A DNA stretch of 64,000 nucleotides, taken from NCBI RefSeq assembly GCF_003952345.1, contig NZ_CP034433.1, positions 1,860,001-1,924,000 on the forward strand, read 5' to 3'. Both the position numbers and the translations under genes were made by a program. The stretch's first letter is position 1. The number at the start of each line of letters is the position of its first letter. Shown here in pieces: positions 57,877 through 64,000 of the stretch. This stretch comes from Iodobacter ciconiae (GTDB taxonomy: Bacteria; Pseudomonadota; Gammaproteobacteria; Burkholderiales; Chitinibacteraceae). Below the pieces are notes generated by a model, which searched no databases, was not told the origin of the DNA, and saw nothing but the letters and a program-made list of their open reading frames with translations.

Positions 57877-58239
57877 CTACTGGCTTATGTAACGATCTTG
57901 CTCTCTAATAAGGCGCTCATAGTCTGCCCTTTCATAAGCATCCAAACATTTCATAACGGTAATCTCTTGTCCTGTTTGTTGCCCAACCAGCTTATTTTGC
58001 TTCAGATATAAATCAAAATAACCACGTACTTTTACATAAGCAGCTTCAGCATCATGGCTACTTTGTTGGAAGTAACCGCCCATAGCAAGGCCAGCCTCAT
58101 TTTTTAATTTTTCATTAGAACTTAGGCAATATGCAAATCCCCATTTTTTAAGAATACTGCGAGTCTCTGTCACTTTATTGCCTGAAATAGCTATTGCCGG
58201 GTAAGTAAATAAGACGATAACTATCAGCTTCTTAATCAT
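57877..58239 (-). CDS. Tai4-like type VI amidase immunity protein
   Basis: 120 residues from ATG 58239 (GGGAG upstream). Signal peptide MIKKLIVIVLFTYPAIAISG, then FAYCLSS, AGLAMGGYFQQ, and a late Cys (MKCLDAYERADYERLI), resembling periplasmic Tai4 proteins that neutralise Tae4 cell-wall amidases. No Tae4 gene is present beside it, so it would be an orphan. Assignment is by recollection of the family pattern. Confidence 0.6.
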   Translation of the reverse strand: MIKKLIVIVLFTYPAIAISGNKVTETRSILKKWGFAYCLSSNEKLKNEAGLAMGGYFQQSSHDAEAAYVKVRGYFDLYLKQNKLVGQQTGQEITVMKCLDAYERADYERLIREQDRYISQ

Positions 58240-58320
58240 TTCAACTCCCAAAAGAGCACTTCGATTGTTTGTGTATTGGGTTGAGTTGGGTGAGTAAAAT
58301 AGCAATGATCCCCACAAGCA

Positions 58321-58461
58321 GAGCCATTCCAAAGCGTTATCAAAGCGGTACACCGCAATATCACCAGCGTGATACCGGAAAAGCAGGCGATAATGGGCGC
58401 TTACTGTGCGTTTGATGCCGTGTACCTTGATGCAATGGCAGTGCGGCTAGTCGCTAATTAG
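58321..58461 (+). pseudogene. Short coding fragment of unknown origin
   Basis: Plus-strand frame EPFQSVIKAVHRNIT.. to AFDAVYLDAMAVRLVAN and a stop at 58461 has protein-like composition but no start. It may be the 3' end of a lost gene at the edge of the acquired segment. Confidence 0.3.
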
Positions 58462-58788
58462 TAAAAAACACGAATTACCCCCCCTTTTTTATGAAGAGGG
58501 CTTTTTCTTGTGTAAAAATAACAAAACTCAACTGGCAGGTTCATCCCAGCAAAATTTTCTATTTGCCTTCGTAGAGGAAGGCAACCCATGATCTCAATGC
58601 CCAGCACAATACTGACTCAATAACTCATATAAAGTAAGCCTCTTTCCCTATACGCTAGACGCCCCGCCCCTCTACTGCGATAATTTAAAGCACAGGGATA
58701 TTTCTGGCCGCCCAGTGACTTACAAAAACCAGATAAGAGACAAGCAGCATTCCTACTCACCCTTAAAAACCAAGGATTTAACTCAACT
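58462..58788. promoter_or_regulatory. Intergenic region upstream of trpG
   Basis: 327 bp. A promoter for trpG is expected. No Trp-rich leader peptide is seen. The base composition returns to backbone level here. Confidence 0.4.
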
Positions 58789-59358
58789 ATGCTGCTTATG
58801 CTCGATAATTACGACTCATTTACATATAACTTAGTTCAGTACTTTGGTGAACTGGGGCAGGAAGTATTGGTTCATCGCAATGATGAAATTACTATCAAAG
58901 AAATTGAAGCGTTAAAATCCAAATACCTGGTTGTTTCCCCTGGCCCCTGCTCCCCTTCCGAAGCAGGTATTTCTCTGGCGGCGATTCACCACTTTGCAGG
59001 AAAATTACCCATTTTAGGCGTGTGCCTTGGCCATCAGGCTATTGGCCAGGCTTTTGGTGGCAAAGTAATCCACGCACAAACACTAATGCACGGCAAAGTG
59101 TCACAGATAAAGCACAGCAATATTGGCGTGTTTAAAAACCTGCCATCCCCCCTTACCGTCACCCGCTACCACTCACTCGCCATTGAGCGGGCCAGTCTGC
59201 CGGGCTGCCTGGAAATTACAGCATGGGCAGAAGATGGAGAAATCATGGGCGTTCGGCATAAAACGCTCCCTATCGAAGGCGTGCAGTTTCACCCTGAATC
59301 AATCCTCACCGAGCACGGCCATGCCATGCTGAATAATTTTTTAAAAGAGTGGGCCTGA
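58789..59358 (+). CDS. trpG: Anthranilate synthase glutamine amidotransferase subunit
   Basis: 189 residues, class I glutamine amidotransferase supplying ammonia to TrpE (and possibly to PabB). [11 protein letters not shown] start, nucleophile C79 in [15 protein letters not shown], and His/Glu in FHPESI. trpE is not in the window. It is followed by a small periplasmic protein gene and then trpD, so the trp genes are loosely clustered. Confidence 0.93.
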   Translation: MLLMLDNYDSFTYNLVQYFGELGQEVLVHRNDEITIKEIEALKSKYLVVSPGPCSPSEAGISLAAIHHFAGKLPILGVCLGHQAIGQAFGGKVIHAQTLMHGKVSQIKHSNIGVFKNLPSPLTVTRYHSLAIERASLPGCLEITAWAEDGEIMGVRHKTLPIEGVQFHPESILTEHGHAMLNNFLKEWA

Positions 59359-59452
59359 TAAACACATAAGGTAGCTAAAGGCATATACGCCTCCGGCTAT
59401 CTGCTAGTGCACCATTGCCGCCGATCAAGTCATGCTTTTACCCGGAAAAATT

Positions 59453-59848
59453 ATGCGTTTTATCTTCGCCCTTACTTCCATCTTGTTTGCCATAACAGCC
59501 CAAGCCCAACCATCGCCCCCTGCACAGGTGGAATGCGATGAAGCAAATCAAATTCTGATTAAAGCCTGCTTAACCAAGCTGGCCCCGCAAGCTATACAAG
59601 ATCGAAAAAGCGCGCAAACTGCTACGCGTGCCATGATGAAAAACCTGGACCGAGCCACAGGCCGCCCCGAAGCATTCGCCGCATTCAAACAAAGCACCCG
59701 AACCTACGAAGCATATCGGCAGGCACATTGTGCCTGGATAGGAAAAAGCTTTGCCGGTGGCAGCGGGGCTGGGATTGCCGAGCTTTCTTGTCAGATAGAT
59801 CTAGACCATGCCCGAGCTAATGAGCTTTCACGCTTTTATGTACAGTAA
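59453..59848 (+). CDS. LprI-like (DUF1311) small periplasmic protein
   Basis: 131 residues from ATG 59453. Signal peptide ending AQA, then a Cys-containing domain with VECDEANQILIKACLTKLAPQ, YRQAHCAWIG and ELSCQIDLDHARANEL, resembling the lysozyme-inhibitor LprI domain, in which paired cysteines and an ARxxEL end are typical. Lies between trpG and trpD but is unlikely to function in tryptophan synthesis. Confidence 0.65.
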   Translation: MRFIFALTSILFAITAQAQPSPPAQVECDEANQILIKACLTKLAPQAIQDRKSAQTATRAMMKNLDRATGRPEAFAAFKQSTRTYEAYRQAHCAWIGKSFAGGSGAGIAELSCQIDLDHARANELSRFYVQ

Positions 59849-60076
59849 TAAGAAATATACATAGCAGGGCCTGATGCAGCTTTATGACAGGCCAGGCTCA
59901 ATGCCTTGAGCCCCTGCCTAGAAAAGTAGGTAAAAAATAAAACACTTCACACTGATTAAAACAAAACTTACAAGAACCTCAGTATCGAGCAGCAACACGG
60001 CTTGCAAATCACCCAGCCACGCTGTGAATGCCACCTGCCTGCCGCCCGATCACCCGCCCCAAGCCAAGGAGCATTC

Positions 60077-61099
60077 ATGATTACCATTCAAGCCGCACTC
60101 AATCGCCTGATCGATAACAACGAATTATTTTACGACGAAATGCTGTATCTCATGCGGCAAATCATGACGGGGGAAATGTCCTCCGTGCAGACTGCAGCCC
60201 TCTTGATAGGCTTACGTACCAAAGTTGAAAGCGTATCTGAAATTGCCGCCTCGGCCACCGTAATGCGCGAGCTGTCCAGCAAAGTAGAGGTACAAGACCG
60301 TAACTACTTAATTGATACCTGCGGCACGGGTGGCGATGGTGCGCACACCTTTAATATTTCAACCTGCGCCGCTTTTGTCGTTGCCGCCGCGGGTGCTAAA
60401 GTCGCCAAACATGGGGGCCGATCTGTTTCATCTAGCTCAGGTTCTGCCGATGTGCTAGAGGCCTTTGGCATTAACTTAAACCTCAACGCAGAGCAGGTTG
60501 GCCGCTCGATTGATGAAATTGGCCTTGGTTTTATGTTTGCCCCCAATCATCACAGTGCGATGAAATACGTCGCCCCGATCCGCAAAGAGCTTGGCGTTCG
60601 CACCATATTCAATATTCTGGGGCCGCTGACCAATCCAGCTGGTGCAGAAAACCAGCTGATGGGCGTATTCCACCCGGATCTGGTCGGCATTCAAGCCCGC
60701 GTGCTCAAGCAGCTGGGCAGCAAGCATGTGCTGATTGTGCACGGCAAAGATGGCATGGACGAGATATCGATTTCCGGACCGACTCTTGTGGCCGAGCTTA
60801 AAAATGAGCAGATCAGCGAGTTTGAAATCAATCCGCGTGATTTTGGCTTCAAGCTGGCCGACATCAAAACATTGCACGCAAACGATGCACAGCAATCCAA
60901 ACATATCATTGAGCAGGTGCTCGCCAATCAGGCCAGCCCATGCCGCGATATTGTGCAGCTCAACGCCGGAGCCGCCATTTATGCTGCAGGCAAGGCAGAA
61001 TCACTGGCCGCAGGAATTAACCGGGCCGGCCAGGTACTGGCAGACGGCAGTGCCCGCGCCAAACTCACTGCCTTGGTGCAATTTACTCAAAGTATTTAA
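60077..61099 (+). CDS. trpD: Anthranilate phosphoribosyltransferase
   Basis: 340 residues from ATG 60077, which has AAGGAG upstream; an upstream in-frame ATG at 60002 would add 25 poorly folded residues. Visible: PRPP-binding [17 protein letters not shown] and [19 protein letters not shown], plus [16 protein letters not shown] and [13 protein letters not shown]. Catalyses the second step of tryptophan synthesis. Confidence 0.95.
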   Translation: MITIQAALNRLIDNNELFYDEMLYLMRQIMTGEMSSVQTAALLIGLRTKVESVSEIAASATVMRELSSKVEVQDRNYLIDTCGTGGDGAHTFNISTCAAFVVAAAGAKVAKHGGRSVSSSSGSADVLEAFGINLNLNAEQVGRSIDEIGLGFMFAPNHHSAMKYVAPIRKELGVRTIFNILGPLTNPAGAENQLMGVFHPDLVGIQARVLKQLGSKHVLIVHGKDGMDEISISGPTLVAELKNEQISEFEINPRDFGFKLADIKTLHANDAQQSKHIIEQVLANQASPCRDIVQLNAGAAIYAAGKAESLAAGINRAGQVLADGSARAKLTALVQFTQSI

Positions 61100-61115
61100 A
61101 TAATAAATTTATTTT

Positions 61116-61144
61116 GCAGTGCGGGTACACTGCCCGCCTTTTTT
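61116..61144 (+). terminator. Terminator or attenuator-like hairpins between trpD and trpC
   Basis: GCGGG-tacactg-CCCGC followed by a T-rich tail is terminator-like. Alternative pairing GCAGTG / CACTGC overlaps it, so the two stems exclude each other. Confidence 0.6.
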
Positions 61145-61209
61145 AAAGCGCCGCCACGCAGATTATTTACAGTACAGCGGCTTGCCATGCCTTAACAACA
61201 GAGCCAACC

Positions 61210-62025
61210 ATGTCCGACATCTTAAAAAAAATCTGGGCTACCAAGCACGAAGAAGTAGCAGCGGCCAGCAAGCTGATCCCTTTAAGCGAAATTCGCAGGC
61301 AAGCCGAAGCCAATGCAGACTTACGTGATTTTACCGCTGCATTACGCAGCAAAAATGCACTTGGCCATCCGGGCATTATCGCAGAGATCAAAAAAGCCAG
61401 CCCATCCAAAGGCGTGATTCGTGCTGATTTCCAGCCCGCTGCTCATGCACAGGATTACGCCGCCCATGGTGCTGCCTGCCTGTCTGTTCTTACCGATATT
61501 CCTTACTTTCAAGGCCACCCGGATTACCTGAAAGCCGCCAGATCAGCCTGCCATCTGCCTGTTCTGCGTAAAGATTTTATGGTGGGTGAGTATCAGATTT
61601 TTGAAGCGCGCGCCTGGAGCGCTGATTGCATTTTACTAATTGCAGCTGAACTAACACTTAGCCAGTTGCAAGATTTTGAAGCGATTGCAGCAAGCTTAGG
61701 CATGGCGGTACTGGTAGAAGTGCATAACAAAGCAGAATTAGAGCTGGCACTGCAACTTAAAACACCATTACTAGGAATTAACAACCGGGATTTACGCAGC
61801 TTTGAAGTTTCACTACAAAACACGCTAAAACTACTTCCAATGATCACGGGCGATCGGATCGTGATCACCGAGAGTGGGATTGTCTCCCCCGATGACGTTG
61901 TTTTAATGCAACAAAATAACGTCAACAATTTTCTGGTCGGCGAAACCTTTATGCGCGCCAAATCCCCTGGAAGCTGCATAGATGCTACGTTTCGACTAGC
62001 TTACAAAAACTTTATACAAGCTTAA
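61210..62025 (+). CDS. trpC: Indole-3-glycerol phosphate synthase
   Basis: 271 residues, monofunctional TIM barrel. Catalytic features: [51 protein letters not shown], and [10 protein letters not shown]. Normal length, with ACAGAGCCAACC before the ATG. Confidence 0.95.
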   Translation: MSDILKKIWATKHEEVAAASKLIPLSEIRRQAEANADLRDFTAALRSKNALGHPGIIAEIKKASPSKGVIRADFQPAAHAQDYAAHGAACLSVLTDIPYFQGHPDYLKAARSACHLPVLRKDFMVGEYQIFEARAWSADCILLIAAELTLSQLQDFEAIAASLGMAVLVEVHNKAELELALQLKTPLLGINNRDLRSFEVSLQNTLKLLPMITGDRIVITESGIVSPDDVVLMQQNNVNNFLVGETFMRAKSPGSCIDATFRLAYKNFIQA

Positions 62026-62253
62026 TCTCATATTTTTGTCATATGCTCTTAATAAAACTCCCCTAAACTTGGCGCTGTCCGAGAGTAGTTTGTTGCTACA
62101 AACACACAACTACTTTTTAAATGCCTGTATGAGTGACTCATGAATCTTTGCCTTTTTAATGAGCCGGCTTTGAAAAAACCTGGCTCACTGAAAAGCAAAA
62201 ATAGCAAACACCTTACCTTTTCATTCACTTGTTTTTTGGGAGTAGTACAGATT

Positions 62254-63429
62254 ATGAAAAAGATTATCGCTCTTGCCATCTCTGCTGCTTTTACGGCTCC
62301 TGCAGCATTCGCCGATGTAGAACTTGGCCCATTCAGCATTTATGGTACAGCGGCCACTGCAGTTGAAATTATTTCTGTAGACAACAATACAGGCAAGCCT
62401 TTACTACCGACCAAAGACAGCCAGACCCGTTTAATGGACCAAAGCTCCAAACTGGGTTTCAAAGCTAAGTACGATCTGGGCGATGACTTCTTTGCCCTTG
62501 CTCAGGTTGAAAGCCGCTTCTACCTTGGCAACAACGGTGACAATACGGATGACAAGGCTGAGATTGGTAGCCGCAACACATTCGTTGGCATTGGAAGTAA
62601 GCAAGCAGGTACTTTGCGTTTAGGTCGTTACGACAATGCTTATAAATTGTCACTGAAACAAATCGTTCCTACCCTGTACGGCAATCTGAACGAAGCATCT
62701 GCAACTTACGGCTCCAAACAAATACTGAACCGCCTTGGTGGTCGTCAAGGCGATATGATTGCTTACGAATCACCAGATTTGATGGGGTTCTCTGGCAACT
62801 TAAGCTACAACTTCGGTAAAGACTCTACAAATTCAATTTCAGCGGGTTCTGCCGGTGCTCCAAGCAACACAGTAGCAACAGATCTAATGGGCCAGACAGC
62901 AATTGGCATCGCCTATAAACACAGCATGTTCAATGTTGGCTTTGGTTACACAACTATCAGCAACGCAGCATGGAAACTAGACGGTAGCAGCGGGGCAAGT
63001 GCTAAAAATCTGGCTGGCTCGCAAAAACTTGATGCTTACCAGTTTGGCGGTCAGGTAAATTATATGGACTTCAGTGCAGGCGCCATATTTGAACGCACAT
63101 CATCCAGCCTGAGCGGCCTGACTGCAGGCAACTTTGATCAACACCAAAATGTGTTTGGTCTGATCGGCGGCTACAAGAAAGACGCACTGGAAATACAAGT
63201 TCAGTACGCAAAAGCAAGTGATGTAGATGGCTCGACACTGGCTGACACTGGCGGCCAGCAAGCCAGTATCTCTGTTGGCTACAACCTGCATAAATATGTG
63301 CAGGCAGTTGCTTCCTTTACAAAAGTGGACAACGATCGCAATGCTAACTTCACCTCAGCTTCAGGCTTCGGTCTGGATAAAGGCAACGGCATGAGCCAGT
63401 TTGCACTGGGTCTGGTTGGTAAATTCTAA
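62254..63429 (+). CDS. Outer-membrane general porin (neisserial type)
   Basis: 391 residues from ATG 62254 (GGGAGTAG upstream): signal peptide MKKIIALAISAAFTAPAAFA, then VELGPFSIYGTAATAVEI, repeated amphipathic beta strands such as GSRNTFVGIGSKQAGTLRLGRYD and a C-terminal Phe (LGLVGKF) recognised by the outer-membrane assembly machinery. The conserved PorA/PorB-like LRLGRY motif is present. Monocistronic with a terminator. Confidence 0.9.
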   Translation: MKKIIALAISAAFTAPAAFADVELGPFSIYGTAATAVEIISVDNNTGKPLLPTKDSQTRLMDQSSKLGFKAKYDLGDDFFALAQVESRFYLGNNGDNTDDKAEIGSRNTFVGIGSKQAGTLRLGRYDNAYKLSLKQIVPTLYGNLNEASATYGSKQILNRLGGRQGDMIAYESPDLMGFSGNLSYNFGKDSTNSISAGSAGAPSNTVATDLMGQTAIGIAYKHSMFNVGFGYTTISNAAWKLDGSSGASAKNLAGSQKLDAYQFGGQVNYMDFSAGAIFERTSSSLSGLTAGNFDQHQNVFGLIGGYKKDALEIQVQYAKASDVDGSTLADTGGQQASISVGYNLHKYVQAVASFTKVDNDRNANFTSASGFGLDKGNGMSQFALGLVGKF

Positions 63430-63460
63430 GACGCATCTGCCTGGCTAATTGGTAATTTGA

Positions 63461-63488
63461 AAGGCCTCCCATAAGGGAGGCTTTTCTT
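63461..63488 (+). terminator. Rho-independent terminator after porin gene
   Basis: GCCTCCC-ataa-GGGAGGC followed by TTTTCTTT. Confidence 0.88.
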
Positions 63489-63582
63489 TAATCACTTTGC
63501 CTGATTTTCATCATCAGGGTTCGCCACACGGCCTCCTGTAGACATTCATCATGGCAATCAGGCTCCAGATAAACACGTAAAG

Positions 63583-64000
63583 TTACTTCCTTAAAATATA
63601 CTTCCGCACGGCACTGTTATGCTCATCCAGATTATTTGAAAACACCGAGCTGCCGTCGCCCTTTGCCACGAAATACAAGGCAGTGGTGGACGAGGGATGC
63701 AGCACCGCTTTTAATGCGGCATCGCCCACCATGGCGATAGGCGTAGGCGGTAAACCACTACGGGTATAAGTGTTGTATGGCGTATCGGTCAGCAGATCTA
63801 TTTTACGCAAACGCCCATCCAGTGATTCCCCCAGCCCGTACATTACCGCAGGGTCGGTTTGTAAACGCATACCAACTCGCAAACGATTGGCAAACACACC
63901 AGCAATCATCGGACGATCAGCCGCAAGGCCGGTTTCTTTTTCAACTAAAGAAGCCAATATCAGCGCCTCATAAGGCGTTTTTAATTGCACATTTTGCGAG
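63583..64000 (-). CDS. mltG: Endolytic murein transglycosylase MltG (partial)
   Basis: C-terminal part only; the gene continues past the window end. Catalytic Glu in ASLVEKETG, then MIAGVFANRLRVGMRLQTDPAVMYG and SGLPPTPIAMVGDAALKAVLHP, all YceG/MltG signatures. It cleaves nascent glycan strands at the inner membrane. Confidence 0.93.
   Translation of the reverse strand, partial: SQNVQLKTPYEALILASLVEKETGLAADRPMIAGVFANRLRVGMRLQTDPAVMYGLGESLDGRLRKIDLLTDTPYNTYTRSGLPPTPIAMVGDAALKAVLHPSSTTALYFVAKGDGSSVFSNNLDEHNSAVRKYILRK

Noticed and set aside
57613..58011. A 132-residue plus-strand frame over the tai4-like terminator
   Set aside because: Overlaps the better supported minus-strand gene and its terminator; no family features.
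1..64000. CRISPR arrays, rRNA and tRNA genes
   Set aside because: No regularly spaced direct repeats and no recognisable tRNA or rRNA sequence were seen by eye; not exhaustively excluded for tRNA.

Overview
The window looks like chromosome from a Gram-negative betaproteobacterium. The best guess is Neisseriales/Chromobacteriaceae (Iodobacter- or Chromobacterium-like), inferred from a complete System I cytochrome c maturation set, a neisserial-type 16-strand porin, a compact Chromobacterium-type phenylalanine hydroxylase and moderate-GC codon use. This is recognition, not a database result. The backbone is moderate in GC. Two stretches (about 36.2-45.8 kb and 45.8-58.4 kb) are visibly more AT-rich and carry insertion-sequence debris, so they read as acquired DNA.

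Layout. 0-12 kb: a NarX/NarL-type nitrate two-component system, molybdopterin gene moaA, and a ccmABCDEFGHI operon, a set that fits nitrate or anaerobic respiration. The ccm operon is punctuated by dispersed repeats: a family of CACAGAG/CTCTGTG imperfect palindromes (one lies inside the ccmH reading frame) and a GTAG-type REP hairpin. ccmF carries a one-base frameshift in a G run. 12-15 kb: phenylalanine/tyrosine catabolism (phhA-hpd) with a divergent Lrp/AsnC regulator. 15-26 kb: NfeD/SPFH pair, DHH phosphoesterase, a giant hybrid kinase of about 1970 residues with a degenerate N-terminal kinase domain, nudB, a cysteine desulfurase/SufE pair and an amino-acid-binding protein. 26-36 kb: ABC1/UbiB-family protein, C40 peptidase, dienelactone hydrolase, Tat-exported phosphoesterase and a GlrK-QseG-GlrR-like operon.

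36.7-44.2 kb: a type I restriction-modification locus (hsdR, hsdS, hsdM, all on the minus strand), followed by a decayed minus-strand gene interrupted by an IS5-family remnant. 45.8-54.3 kb: an AT-rich catabolic islet with a class III CoA-transferase, an HMG-CoA-lyase-like lyase, a two-subunit aconitase-family dehydratase, a PrpF-family isomerase, a MatC-like dicarboxylate carrier and a LysR regulator. My main hypothesis is that it degrades itaconate or a related C5 unsaturated diacid by isomerisation and hydration first, then CoA activation and cleavage to acetyl-CoA and pyruvate. This differs from the known Ict-Ich-Ccl itaconate route.

52.4-58.5 kb: an IS graveyard (two copies of one IS3-family element, one intact; a second IS3 orfA fragment; an IS1182-like fragment; a ParE-toxin remnant), then an unknown 283-residue ORF and an orphan Tai4-like T6SS immunity gene. 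58.8-64 kb: backbone resumes with trpG, a small periplasmic protein, trpD, trpC, a porin, and the C-terminal part of mltG running off the window end.
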